Shown here: positions 1-12,204 of the stretch, piece after piece
Position numbering within the stretch: position 1 is the first letter of the stretch
How the letters are laid out: the number at the start of each line of letters is the position of its first letter
NCBI GenBank assembly: GCA_013399305.1
Contig: VXAI01000020.1
Span: 3,534,371-3,598,370, forward strand
Reading direction: 5' to 3'
Origin: Rostratula benghalensis
Lineage: Eukaryota; Chordata; Aves; Charadriiformes; Rostratulidae
Length of the DNA: 64,000 nucleotides
Translations under genes and position numbers: made by a program
Notes under the pieces: model-generated
Databases searched by the model: none
Told to the model about the DNA's origin: nothing
Seen by the model: only the letters and a program-made list of their open reading frames with translations

Positions 1-99
1 TTTCTTCGTGATGATAACTTTTCAGAGCTTTCACCCTGCACTCATAATGTTTTGGGGTCAATTTACTTGGCAAAGCAGGAACATAAGTAATAGCTATAT

Positions 100-134
100 C
101 CTCTCCTCTCCTCTCCTCTCCTCTCCTCTCCTCT
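100..134. repeat. CTCTC pentanucleotide microsatellite, truncated by gap
   Basis: A perfect run of a 5-base pyrimidine unit (CTCTC) runs directly into the N block, so its true length is unknown. The sequence on the far side of the gap (from 817) is not pyrimidine-rich, so the whole gap need not be microsatellite. The apparent open frames across it are artefacts of N. Confidence 0.95.
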
Positions 135-816
135 NNNNNNNNNNNNNNNNNNNNNNNNNNNNNNNNNNNNNNNNNNNNNNNNNNNNNNNNNNNNNNNNNN
201 NNNNNNNNNNNNNNNNNNNNNNNNNNNNNNNNNNNNNNNNNNNNNNNNNNNNNNNNNNNNNNNNNNNNNNNNNNNNNNNNNNNNNNNNNNNNNNNNNNNN
301 NNNNNNNNNNNNNNNNNNNNNNNNNNNNNNNNNNNNNNNNNNNNNNNNNNNNNNNNNNNNNNNNNNNNNNNNNNNNNNNNNNNNNNNNNNNNNNNNNNNN
401 NNNNNNNNNNNNNNNNNNNNNNNNNNNNNNNNNNNNNNNNNNNNNNNNNNNNNNNNNNNNNNNNNNNNNNNNNNNNNNNNNNNNNNNNNNNNNNNNNNNN
501 NNNNNNNNNNNNNNNNNNNNNNNNNNNNNNNNNNNNNNNNNNNNNNNNNNNNNNNNNNNNNNNNNNNNNNNNNNNNNNNNNNNNNNNNNNNNNNNNNNNN
601 NNNNNNNNNNNNNNNNNNNNNNNNNNNNNNNNNNNNNNNNNNNNNNNNNNNNNNNNNNNNNNNNNNNNNNNNNNNNNNNNNNNNNNNNNNNNNNNNNNNN
701 NNNNNNNNNNNNNNNNNNNNNNNNNNNNNNNNNNNNNNNNNNNNNNNNNNNNNNNNNNNNNNNNNNNNNNNNNNNNNNNNNNNNNNNNNNNNNNNNNNNN
801 NNNNNNNNNNNNNNNN
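135..816. other. Assembly gap (682 N)
   Basis: Unresolved bases. The left edge is a homopyrimidine microsatellite, a usual cause of assembly breaks; nothing can be said about the content. Confidence 1.
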
Positions 817-3059
817 ATATAAATAGTGGAAAACAGTCTCTTTCTTTAATGGCATGGGATTCATATCTGTTACTGGACAAGTTCACTTAAGGATATTACT
901 TCTGTAGGTTTAAATACAGAAATGAAATAATGAGGCCATTTATGAAGAGAGATGTCATGCTAAAAGCATCAGACCACTTCAGTTTGCATGTAGAGCATAA
1001 GCATAGTCAATAATAACACCCACAGACACAAATTACCTTATGTGACACCCGGACTCTTTAGATCTAGTACAACCAATTACTATGAAGAAGTGCAGAGTCA
1101 TGCACACAGATTTCCAGTTTCATGCTTTTGGAGACTGGAGATGAACACATAAATGTACAGTTAAAGCTTTCATGTCTCTTTCCAGAGCACCTGTTTTAGA
1201 TTATCAAGTAGCTGAAGTAAACAAAGAAGTAATTTAAAACTACAGAAGCAGATTTCCAGCAGGTGCAACCTGGACAGTTCTTATTCATTAAGATGTAATT
1301 TTGTTTTGACTATCCCTTGTATGAGGAGAATATCCTTGAAATCACTCACACCAATGTGGAGTCAGAATAGGCCCAACAGGTCCCACAGCCTTTTGAAGAG
1401 GGAATTACTGTTGCAGAGATGCTCTCACAAGGTCCCAGTAGCTGCAGGAGTGATATGCCCAGTCTGAGACAGCCTCTCAGCCCCTCTGGGAGGCTCCCTC
1501 TCTTTCCCACAGTTTGCCTTCCATTTCTTGCTTTTAAATTACCATGTATCTTTTCATTTCATCATAGACTAGCATTGCTGCTAAAACAGTGTTTGATTGT
1601 CTTAAAAAAGTACTTTCTACTCATTCCCTTCAGTGCAGAATCACAAGTCTTGCACTGAGTCTTTAACCTATAGTTAAAAACACTGTCTGATGATCTAAGT
1701 AAAAGGGTGCACCAAAAAATGAGAAAAAAAAATATTTCAATTTCTAAAAAACTTTCAAAATTTTAAAATGTTTTCCATCTAATTGAAATGACCTGAATGA
1801 ACTATTTTGCTATCTGAATTCTGAATTTCCAAGATGAGTACAATGTGAAAAGGGAAAAACATACTCAGTGAAACACTCAGTTTGGGTATTAGTACAACGT
1901 TCTGGAAACCAGGGTGGCATTTATCTAAAAGATCTGAAGAAGGCTTATGTGGAGGCCAGTATTTAATTTATTTTTTTCTTATTCCATAAAATAGATTTTT
2001 TACAAATATTGTTTTGAAGCTCTCAAACTGGGACTGATCAAGGCACAGTTATCATTAGAGTGCAAAAGGAATAAGAAGCAAAATCTAAATAATGTTTCTC
2101 AGACTGCAAGCCAGAATTGTAGCCTGTTCCTCTTCTGAAAGCACTAATACATTTTAGTAATTATGATAAACACTGCAGCCTCACTTAGTTAAATTGAAAT
2201 ATTTGGAATAATCAACATGTGATATCGGAGTGCTTTATTTTAAGATTGAGCCTGTCCCCAGTTCTTAAAAAAATATTGCCTCATTGACGGATCTCTTTGG
2301 ATATGTCCACTTAAGGAGGCTGAACCAAGAGTCTGTAGCTGCAACAATTAAATATATGGACATTACTTGTGACTTTCCAGCCTGACATTTACGTTGTGCT
2401 CATACGTAGCCTCCTCTTTTTTGATGACCATGTCCCAGATACCTTATGTCAGTAGCTACCGGGAAAATCCCAAAGGGATTTCTGTTTGCAAGGGACAAAT
2501 TCCTGGTAATCTTCAGCAAGTCTGTAGAAATCATTTATCTTGTTAAAATTAAGGTTATGGTAGAACATCTCTCCCTGTTTTACATGACAGATTTTAAATC
2601 AGTGCTCCAAGGTGCCTCAACGGTTTCAACAAAGCAACAGCTCTTGTTTTTTCATGGTATCCACTACAAGGAAGTCTAATAATTCACAGAGTCATTGACC
2701 TATGTTTGCAAGTCATTTTCTTAAGTTGCCAGTTTGCATAGCTTTAGAGGATGGCACTCATCAGGTAGAAGGCTGCTTCTGGCCTTGGAACTGTAGACCA
2801 TGATGTCAGATTACTCTGGACTGGAAGGGTGGTGCTTGATAACTCAGTGCATTCTGCACACCTAGAATTTTACCTGCTTCATCATATCTGCCATATCTGC
2901 ACTGCCATTCTTCTCTTGCACCCAACTTCAATCCCACCAACAGCTCTTCACTGATACATTAGATCACTTTCAAGTTAATGGTGTATTTTTCCAGCCATAC
3001 TGTCCACTTTATCTCTTCCAGGTGTAAACAAACCAGTGTGTGCTCTTTTACCTATTTAA
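817..3059. other. Unique AT-rich non-coding sequence
   Basis: No recognisable gene, RNA gene or interspersed repeat was seen. Open frames are under 80 codons and resemble no family known to me. A- and T-rich runs occur around 1709-1770. Confidence 0.6.
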
Positions 3060-3480
3060 TCAAAGCAGTTTTTCTTCTTCCGAGTCTGGTTAAATTAACT
3101 GCAATGACCTGCAAGGTCATTGCTATCTCCAGACTGGATCAGAGAATGTAGGCAATGCACTACAATCTACTTTAATCCCATTACAGCCATGTCAGTCCTA
3201 GGCCTTCGCTATGATTAGACAATGAGATACCAATGGCTTTCTAATGGATTTAGTACAAGGCATTAGCTGATGAAAATTCTGCAGTGTTAGCTGCTTGCCT
3301 TTTCGTTATAATGAGAAATGAAACACTGTCACAGGAATCTGTTAATTTAATCGCTTTCATAACAATGTTAGGAGTTGTAGTGAAAGAAATTAAACATGAA
3401 TTGCTGCTGAGCTTAACCTGCTCTGTGAATTAGCCTCATGGCTACTTGGAGATGCATTTTAGCTAATACATAAGCACAGT
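3060..3480. other. Conserved-noncoding-like block with homeodomain-type and nuclear-receptor-type words
   Basis: This stretch is free of recognised repeats and low complexity. It has a mixed composition with many TAAT/ATTA core words and a perfect 10-base-arm inverted repeat at 3101-3123. These traits resemble vertebrate conserved non-coding elements, but conservation cannot be measured from one sequence, so this is inference only. Confidence 0.25.
3101..3123. promoter_or_regulatory. Perfect inverted repeat containing TGACCT-n3-AGGTCA (ER3-type everted half-sites)
   Basis: GCAATGACCT and AGGTCATTGC are exact reverse complements separated by GCA. The inner hexamers are two consensus nuclear-receptor half-sites (AGGTCA) facing away from each other with a 3-base spacer. 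Nuclear receptors bind such half-sites as dimers; everted repeats are more usual with spacers of 6 to 8. Whether this site is bound is unknown. Confidence 0.35.
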
Positions 3481-4878
3481 TGATTGACCAAACGTTAAAA
3501 TTAATGTATTTGATTTGTGTCCTCGACTAGAATGTGGTGCTTAAGAAATGCAGGTGGTTGAACATTGCCACAGTACCCAAAGAATTAGACAATAGTTTAG
3601 GAGCCATGGAAACAAAGGGGAAGTGGTTTTTTATGGCCTCTGAAAATACTAGCAAGAGTTTAATTTATCAGGTGTATGTTGGGGTTGGTGGTAATTTACA
3701 GCTACGTGCAAGTCACTTTTCTGAAGAATGTGACACCAAGGGTGGTGTGAACTTTCCTCAGCACTTTCATTGGGTTTGAATGTAAATGCCTCATGTCTTG
3801 TCTGAGACATCAGAGCATTCTGGAAAACACCTAAACAATCAATCAGGTAGCTTCCAAATTGTTTAATTAACTGTAAAATCTTTACTACAAAAAGCCTGAT
3901 TGTGATCTTGACAGCTGTGAGGTGTGTGTATCAGGGGACTAACAGGCTTCATGAAATCAGGCAAGTGAAATCCTCGAGATGTGGTGGCTCTTCACTGTCC
4001 TGTTGTTTATGAAGCCAGTAGGCAGATGTATATCACAACAGAACCAGTACTCTTTTCCACTTTCATTAGCAGATGGAGATAAACCAAAGATGGAATATGC
4101 CTCTGAGATTTTATTACCTAATGTATCCTCTTGCCTGATGCCTGACAGGCAACTGTGAGATTCCCCGAATGGCTGATATGTGTGAGCTTGAATTGCTGTG
4201 GTCATGACCACAGACATTTTGTGCATAAAAGCTTTCATAGCCTAATCCTGTCTCTTGAGTGTTCTCCACAGGCATTGAAAAGAAAAAGGATGATTTAATG
4301 TATACTAACATCTGAATCGAATTAGCTAAGGTAATGAGAAAGGTAAACAAACATAATGTCCATTAATTCACCCCTTCTCTGTATCTACAAAACTCAGATT
4401 TGATGAAACATTGAGCTTTTCCCCAGTGACTAGTAACTGTGGGCAGTTGTTTTAAACTGAGACATACTGACCCAAAGTGTTATATCTTTGTGCTATGTTT
4501 TGCAGATATAACTGCCTTGCTGTTTACATCTCTGCAAGGTTTTTGTGGGCATCCATTGCATGAAAAAAGGGGCTTCTTTGTGACACTGGCCAGAAATATG
4601 AATTTACCATTTTTGGGAAATTCTACCACTCCAAACTGGAACTAACGATATTTTTCTTTTCTTTCTTTCTTTTTTATTTTTTTTTTAAATCTTTTTGTCT
4701 CCAAGCACATAGTTTCCAGTTGACATCATCCCAACTTTTTGTTTTGATAACACAAAAAATGCTATAATGTCTATGAGTCCCATAATGTCATATTTAAAAA
4801 TATGCAATGTGTGTATACATACATTAGTGTATAAAAACACTGTCTTAAAATTAATATTAGCATATAATCTAAGTGTCA
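3481..4878. other. Unique AT-rich non-coding sequence
   Basis: No gene or clear repeat was recognised. A T/C-rich run at about 4649-4690 contains TTTC units. Overlapping short minus-strand frames at 3957-4350 (78 and 93 codons) show no domain or family resemblance and overlap each other in different frames, so they are taken as chance. Confidence 0.55.
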
Positions 4879-5093
4879 AATGAAATGAATCAGGGTGATA
4901 CTTTTGAAATGAAATGTTTTGGCATGATCAGAATGAAACAAGAAAGATGAAATGATTCATTTTGACACTTTCCTGTGGAAAATTTCTTCAAAATTGAAGT
5001 GTTCCTGTAGAACAACTCAATTTCAACAAAACTGCAATTTTTTTAGGTTGAACAGTGTTCTACTGAAATTGTTTTGAGCAGCTGTAGGTGGAG
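4879..5093. repeat. Old interspersed repeat relic with GAAAT/ATTTC words and imperfect hairpins
   Basis: The stretch alternates GAAATG, CATTTTGAC, GGAAAATTTC and AATTTCAACAAAACTGC words and ends in TTTTGAGCAGCTGTAG. This pattern resembles a palindromic, non-autonomous DNA-transposon-like family common in reptile genomes, whose exact name I cannot give. An imperfect hairpin is visible: the 11-base arms 4994-5004 and 5010-5020 pair at 9 of 11 positions around a 5-base loop. Strong decay indicates great age. Chance low complexity is the main alternative. Confidence 0.45.
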
Positions 5094-5744
5094 CCTTCCT
5101 GAGGATGTCTGCATTTGTAAATTTACCTTTCAGCAAGATGAAGGATATGAGGCATATTAAATCCACCATTCACTTTGGAAACCAGCCATGAATTATGCAA
5201 CTTCATCTGAAGCCAGAGTCACACTGCGACAAGACAGGGTCAAACCACAGCGTGAAATATTTTGATATGTGCCCTCCACTAACAAGACTCCCACACAGTA
5301 TTAGCACGAACATGCCTCCACACAGAATGATATCAATATTGGGATTTTTTTCCTAAAGGAGGTATTTGTGCATCAGATGTGCTTGACCATATCATCCAAA
5401 TGGAGATTTTGGAGTTATGGCATTTTCTAACGGCTTTACTAGAACATTTAATTGTTAAAACAAAACATGAAAAACCTCTCTTTAAAAAAAACAAAAACAA
5501 AAAACCCCAAAAAACTAAAGCCCTCTCATTATTTGCTACCAATGTAATTTCTTAACAGTTATGATCACTGATGGTAGCTCTTACTGTGGGCAGATAGTTT
5601 ATATTACAACACAAAAGGATACCATCCCAGAAAGCAAACACCCTAAAAAGTTACAAGTGTTGCAGGGGTGCTCTTATGGTATACCCTTGGCAAAAATCAC
5701 ACTGTTAAGCTACAAATGCAAGCATAAACAGTCTGTCTGGATCT
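5094..5744. other. Unique non-coding sequence with an A/C-rich run
   Basis: No gene was recognised. An A/C-rich run without G or T lies around 5485-5514. Confidence 0.55.
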
Positions 5745-6055
5745 AATGCGCAAACCCTTGTGTCTGGGCAAAACCGCCCATGTTAAATACGACTACCCGG
5801 AGCAGCCGGAGAAGAACAGCCAGGACATGGTTTGGCACCACCGTCCATCGCCTTGTAGCACCAGAGCAGCTGCCAGAATGGTGCATACACCCAGCTGGCA
5901 GAGGGGCAGTGCAGGGTGCAATGCTGGGGTCCTGGGTATGGCCTCTTGAGGGTCTGCAATTGGGGAACCCTCACCGCCTGACAAGGAGAGGTGCTTGTGG
6001 TGCAGGCTGCACATCATGTGGGTCTGCACATGTGCATGGGTGCACGTGTGTGTGA
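5745..6055. other. GC-rich patch of unknown origin
   Basis: This roughly 310-base stretch is clearly richer in G and C, with several CpGs near 5789-5812, than the AT-rich DNA on both sides. It is open in more than one frame on both strands (61 to 91 codons), as expected of GC-rich DNA, and none of the frames resembles a known protein. A decayed LTR or other mobile fragment, or a small regulatory CpG-containing element, are possible; I see no LTR ends, primer-binding site or CR1 similarity. The last part is rich in TG/CA (GTGCATGGGTGCACGTGTGTG). Confidence 0.5.
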
Positions 6056-9000
6056 CCAGTAATGCTTGGGATTAGGTAAAGAAGGGCATTTAGAAATTCT
6101 ACAGTGTTTATTAATGGTTTGTAGCTGTCTAGCATTGTGGTTTATCTGCTGTATTACATTGATCCTGAATGTACAGTTTACTGATTGCCTGTTAAGTATG
6201 TGCTATTAATAATTCAAAAAACTGCTTGGGTTTAAATTACGTGAGAAGTTTTTCCCTGTGACAGATATAAACTGGATTGTTCAAATCTAGACAGCGGCTT
6301 TGAGACAAAATTTAAAGTTTCCTGTAGTTTCATTCATCCTTAAAACCACCAATCATTGATGCAGCTCATCTATTTGCCCATATTACTGTGTGGCTGTATT
6401 GCTTAACAACTTATTCCTTGACCAGAATCCAAGAGCTATATTCTGGAGCTTACATGTAATATTTCCCTGCCCATTTAAATCATAAAGATGCAATTTAAAA
6501 TCACATTTTATTTATAATGGATTCTGACAGAAATCAACTCTTCCTTTTGCTTAAGCAGTAAAGTTTAATATACACATACACACTGTTATTTTTCCTGGCC
6601 TTTGGGGTTTTTATTTTTATTGCATATATATTAATTCTTTGCACTTACTACCCAACCTTCCTGTCCACACCACCTAAATAAAAAAGACAAAAGCAAATTT
6701 GCTTTTGTTTTAGTGAAGTGATAAGTCTTGATATCAAGTTGTTTTTTTTTCTTATTTTATGTTTTGACAAGGACTATCCAAAGTCTTTCAGTAAGTTTTA
6801 ATATTTGTACAGTGTGGGTAGCATAGCAAGATATGAAATTCACATGGAGGGTATAAAACTCAAACATTCATTTAATTCTTTTTGCTTTAATTTCTTCGTT
6901 TGAAAATGAAAAAGCCCCAGCTGAAGACAAGACAACATCAGTTTATTATTTATGGCATTTCATGGTCAAATAAATGCCTTCTAGCTTTCCACAGTATTCA
7001 CCAACAACTGTCAACATTGAAAATAATGTAACAATCAGGGTGAATCAAATCCTATGAATAAATAATGAAATCTATTTTCAATTTAAATTCAGTGTCACCA
7101 TAAAACAGAAACAACAACAAAACCCAGCAGCAATTTCTCTAAAGAGTAATAACAAAAATATTTAGATTCAGGAGGGGAGAAAATATATCATGAAACATTG
7201 TCAGTTCACCGGGACTTCTAATAGACCTTGAATAGATGGGAATTTAGATTATTCTGTGCACTAACAAGGCAATGAGCAATTGCAGAACTTATTTGAGTTT
7301 TCACAGAGATGCACAAATAAAATGCCAGATAGACTGAGTCAGCATTGGCACTTATTTTGCTGTGAATGTTTATAACAGTGTGAATCTTTATAACATTTTG
7401 GAAATAAGGAACTACATGGTATTGATACTGTAATTTGAAAACGTATCCATGAAGGCTGCATACAGATTTTTTTCATGGACAGCCATAGAATCAGGGATCT
7501 ATAGGTAGAGAAGACACACGGGGAGAAAAAGAAATGGACTGGAGATACTGTTTTTTTATAATTTCACTTGGAGACCAGTATGGTGTAATTTCTAGTGCAA
7601 TATTTTTAGACAGAATGAAACTCCTGTAGGTTTGTAATAATATGTATTTTTGCCAAAATAAATAATTTTTAGACGATCCAATTATAGAAGCAGTGTTAGC
7701 AGTTTTTTTTAAAGTTTGTTATTAAACTTGTTTAATTCGTGTCAATTAACTTAAGTGGTATGACCCTAATTTTTCAAAGTCCTCCAAAACATTTCCACTG
7801 ATTTTGAGATTCTACAGTGTGGGTCAATCATCCTATGAGCCTTTTCTTTAGAAAGCCATGGAAATTCATATGGAATACAGGCTTCATGTGTGTCTACATC
7901 TGTTTGATGCCTGTTCATATTCATTAAAATATTGTTTTTCTAAAGTAAAAGAAAAGGAAAGTTTTTTGCATAGATAGACAGTAAGTAGTTATAAAAAAGA
8001 TATCAAGGACAGCTATGGATGGTTCAGAAAGCTTTTCAGTTCCAAATAAAAAAAAAAACAACACCAAAAAGCCAACTCAGTACTGAATAAGGAAGTAACG
8101 CAAAAGAAACAGTTTTTTGAAACTTTTTGAAACTGATAATTTCAATAGTTTTAACTTTTAAAAAATCATATATTTAGGGGTTTATATTTTTTATAAAAAA
8201 TAAAAAATAATCAGATCTTGAAGTGATTCATATTTCTGAGCTGGAACTAGTTAATTCAAAGCTTTTGAATCAGAATATATCTGTGAACTCGAAAGCTGTC
8301 TTTTAGTGCATTCTTTAAAATAAAAGTTTTACAAATACCACCTCTTTAGACAGAAAACTCATGATTTTGCTGAATTGGGATTACCATTCTGGCAATACAG
8401 AATTTGTTTACAGCAGTCATGACTTTATTGTTCTGAATATACATAGACTGCAAGTGTATGGATCAACTGTCCTCCATATTACATGCTAGTTATTGTGGTC
8501 TTTTGTGATAAGCTCAAATTTCATTTGAGTTAGCAGAGGGATAAAATGAATGTGAGTGAGGGTTTAGGACTGGAGACTTTGTGCAGGGAGATAGAAGGTT
8601 CAAATTACGACTGCAGCCCATGCCTTATTTAGTGCGGAATTGATTTGGATGTATAGTTAGAAGGTAAAAAAGGAAGAAATAAGGAGGATGGGAGGTTGGC
8701 ATGAGGAATTACAAGAGAAATTTTACCAAATCATGATATTATTTTTGCCTTTTTTTTTTTTTTTTCAAAGTTAAATATTGACAAATGTGCATTAAACCCC
8801 AAAAGTGTAACACTGTTTCTCCCAGTGATTTTGGGATTTGATATTAAATACTAGAAGTCTTAGTATAGAATTGTGTTACTGCAGATAAGTAGCTTAAAAG
8901 AGAATTTACAAAGATAGAAGAAAAAGTCTTTGATGAGCTGCCACTGGGGAGTCCCAAATTCCATGGAGAAGAAGGGGTTAGATTCTGAACACCAAAGAAA

Positions 9001-10707
9001 CAGCTCCAGCTGCTAGCAACAATGGTTAAAAGAAAACACAGTCCCAGCTAGTTATCCTTTCATTTAGCATACAGCAGTGAGAAAAGCAAATCAATGCCTT
9101 AGTGCATCATTTGCTGTGAAATGTTATAAAATTTCTCAATGATATCTTTGCATAACTATGTTACTAGAAATCCTGGATCCTTTTAAGACAAATATATTTT
9201 AAAAAAAATAAAGTTATTTGATGCAAGATTAAAAGTCAATGATATTTTGTAATGACATCGGGTATGAAGATACAGGAAGCATTATATAATATAATATTGG
9301 GAATTGCTTAAACCTCAAGTAATTGGTGAAACCCTTATAAGTGAAAGAAGATACTGACATCAATTAATGGGATAATACTGTAAAATAATTGTTTTCATGT
9401 TGGCAAGATTGCACTATATGACATTGACTTAAAAAGGGTTATTTACAGGTTGAATGCAGCTGTTAAGTTTTAAATTATCTGCTATGGTAGCCCTTAAAAT
9501 GTTATCCAGCTATTTTACTGAAAACTAAAGACACACATGAAAGAATCTGATGACACAGTCCAAGAAAATTCCAAGCTTAGCAGTTCTGTGAAAGACAGGG
9601 GAACTCAACTAAAAATGCAGCAGACATAAATACACTCATCCATGCAGCCACCTAAACGAATGATCAAACTATTCTTGGAAAATCCACTTAAGTAGTTTCC
9701 CCAAAATTCTTTAATGTGACCTAGTCATGTAAGGCTGAAAGTAGCATCAGAAAACCTGTAGCAATGTAGTCCATGCCCAGTGTCCCTAATTGACTAGCTC
9801 TTTGTCGAAGATCTGGTTTCATAAAGGTGCTTGCAGTTTGCAGTAAGTAATATTAGACTTCTGGTCGCATGAGCTCCTTAAAAAATGTCACATGGTAGGC
9901 AAATGTCAAAGTTCAGAAAAACAACCTACAAACTTTTCATATATATACTGTCTGCAAAAGACTGGATGCAAGGAAAAATGGATTAATCACAAAACTTAAC
10001 GTCTTCACGATGCCTCTTTCATTGATGGATAGCTCTATTTGAACAAAAGTTAATGAAATACCACTGTATGATTCTCATGACCTTTTCTTAACCTTTCAAA
10101 GCCTCAGCTTTTCAAAGCCTAAATGGTACCAACATCAGGCAGAGATGTTAAATGTTGTTGGCCAGATGTTTAACCTCTGCTTTTTCTTCCCTGTGTGCTA
10201 GTCCTGAAAAGGAAGTTACTTTGTTGCATGCTCTTTTATTTGTTTGTTTGGTTTGGTTTATTTCATTATATGATCATGGGTAATGTTTTAAAACCATAGG
10301 TTACACTAGAAATGTTCCAAAGACAGAATGAGACAGCTCTAAGGCACCGTGAGAACAAAAAGATCTTCTTAGGTTTATGAGATGGGAAGCAAGTTTTCAT
10401 TTTGTGGTTATTCTATACTTTGAAATGGCCACAGACAAGTCATTTCATTATGTACTTTAATTCCCCAGTTATGAAAGGAGAGAAAGAACTATTTTATAAA
10501 ATACATTTTGCTTTTGTTGCCCGGTTATTTAAATGAGATAGAGTAAACCCTTGCATAAAGCATTATTTTTGTATCTTTTGAAAATAAAAGAAACGGAATT
10601 TCGTCTGTATTTTGGCACCAAAACAGTGAATACTGGTAGGCAAATAACCCAAATCTACCCCTTTTATTCTTAATGAGCTGGAAAAGTTTCAGTGACTTTA
10701 CAGATCA
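6056..10707. other. Unique AT-rich non-coding sequence
   Basis: No open frame of note and no recognisable gene or interspersed repeat was found in about 4.6 kb. It contains a perfect 22-base palindrome (6687-6708) and a T-run at 8750-8765. The near absence of open frames over 60 codons reflects the high AT content. Confidence 0.65.
6687..6708. repeat. Perfect 22-base palindrome
   Basis: ACAAAAGCAAA is followed without spacer by its exact reverse complement TTTGCTTTTGT. Two further base pairs extend it after one mismatch. It could extrude as a hairpin, or be a chance feature of A/T-rich DNA. Confidence 0.8.
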
Positions 10708-11243
10708 GAGAATCACGGAATTGTTACGGTCGAAAAGGACCTCTGAGATCACCGCGTTTAACCACACACAAACCCACAACCCACTCCCTACAATCTTGGC
10801 CACTACACCATGCCCTGAAATGCCACATCAACTCGTTTACTAAATACCTCCAGGGATGGTGACTCCACCACCTCCCTGGGCAGCCGTTCCAGTGCCTGAC
10901 CACTCTTCCAGTAATGCTTTCTAATATCCAATCTAAACCTCCCCTGCTGCAACCTGATACAATTTCCACTGGACCTGTCATTATTCACTTGGGAGAAAAG
11001 GCCAACACCCACCTCTCTTCAGTCTCCTTTCAAGCAGTTGTAGAGGGCAATGAAGTCTCCCCTCAGCCTCCTCTTCTCCAAACTAAACATGCCCAGTTCC
11101 CTCAGCCTCTCCTCATATGACTTGTTCTCTAGACCCATCACCAGCTTGGTCGCTCTGCTCTGGACACACTCTAGCACTTCAATGTCCTTCTCGTAGTGAG
11201 GGGCCCAGAACTGAACACAGTACTTGAGGTTAGGCCTCACCAA
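10708..11243 (-). mobile_element. CR1 LINE, 3' end fragment (ORF2 C-terminus and 3' UTR)
   Basis: The 3' terminus is at about 10708 (the minus strand ends ...TTCCGTGATTCTCTG) and the 5' truncation is at about 11243. On the minus strand, 11022-11243 encodes the ORF2 stretch after the reverse transcriptase core, with the familiar [30 protein letters not shown] and similar words. It is interrupted by an in-frame TGA at 11019-11021; the same frame then continues with [14 protein letters not shown] (GTG at 11010-11012) and later RLPREVVESPSLEVF. A part between these is out of frame (RVVRHWN lies in another frame), showing small indels. This is a dead 5'-truncated copy; severe 5' truncation is normal for CR1. 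Confidence 0.95.
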
Positions 11244-12204
11244 TATACAATTTAGAAATTGTATTTTCCTCAGGGTGATGGTACCACAGGAGAAAGCTTC
11301 TGTGATGCATTTTCACAGAAAACTTTTATTCACAGGGAGCAAAATGTGGATGGGAGGAATGTATCAGGGATGAGAATAGTCACAGCTCTTGTATCCAAAT
11401 CACAGCGGTAGCAGAGAAGGGAGAACAGAATGAACCCAGAAAACCAAAACCAAAACCAAACCAAACCAAACAAAAAACAAACAGAAGACAGTAAATACAA
11501 AATACGTAAATTATTTTTAAAAGAACACGGTTGATTTTGTACATTTGTCTTTAAAAAGCTGTCTTCAATGAATAAAGAAAAGGGTGATTTTTGGAGCAAA
11601 AATGTTTATTAGGGTTGACATGCACCTGGAAATCTGCTCTAACTTTGGTGTATGAGATTTATTCTGGTTGATAGGACTCATTATAATCACTGAAGTTCCT
11701 ATAAACGTAAACTGGTCTCATTATTAAATTCTCATCATTAAATCAATCCTGGGCTGGCTTTTAATGAACTTAAAAGCCCAGGCAGGATACTTATTGCAAA
11801 ACTATTAGATGTTGAATATGTCACTCTTGTTGTCTACATACATATGAAATCTTCAAGCGTAGTTCAGACAATGATGCTCTGATTACTTAGCAGCTGCATT
11901 TGAACAATATTCAATTCTTCTGCATTATACCCTTATACCCTATTTTTAATAAACAATGCTGATTAGAATAAAAATAAAATACGTGGTCCAGATTCTGCTT
12001 CCTTTTAAATCATGATATCATGGCAGAGAAGCTCTGGCTTTACACCATTGTATAGGAGCTGTCTTACAAATTTGCAGCATCTGCTAATAAGACTCTGTGT
12101 CTTCTGTGTCCAGAAGGCCTTTGTTAATATTGCTCACTGTCACTTTGCCAAATTTGTAAACATTGAATTTTTATGGAGCTGTATCTTTCACTCCTTCCCC
12201 TCCT
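11244..12204. other. Unique non-coding sequence
   Basis: No gene was recognised. A minus-strand frame at 11330-11599 (89 codons) spans the A/C-rich simple repeat at 11441-11472 and owes its F/W/L-rich content to it, so it is not supported as coding. Confidence 0.55.
11441..11472. repeat. CCAAA/CCAAAA simple repeat
   Basis: About six CCAAA(A) units follow one another with no G or T on the + strand. They form a short strand-asymmetric simple repeat. Confidence 0.85.

Noticed and set aside
8..864. Open frames of 272 (+) and 256 (-) codons
   Set aside because: They consist almost wholly of N plus a CTCTC microsatellite; there is no evidence of coding.
5745..6055. Endogenous retrovirus LTR
   Set aside because: No TG...CA ends, polyadenylation context, primer-binding site or internal retroviral genes could be found, so it was kept as an unexplained GC-rich patch.
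10914..11120. Plus-strand frame of 68 codons within the CR1 copy
   Set aside because: It is the antisense shadow of the CR1 ORF2 sequence.
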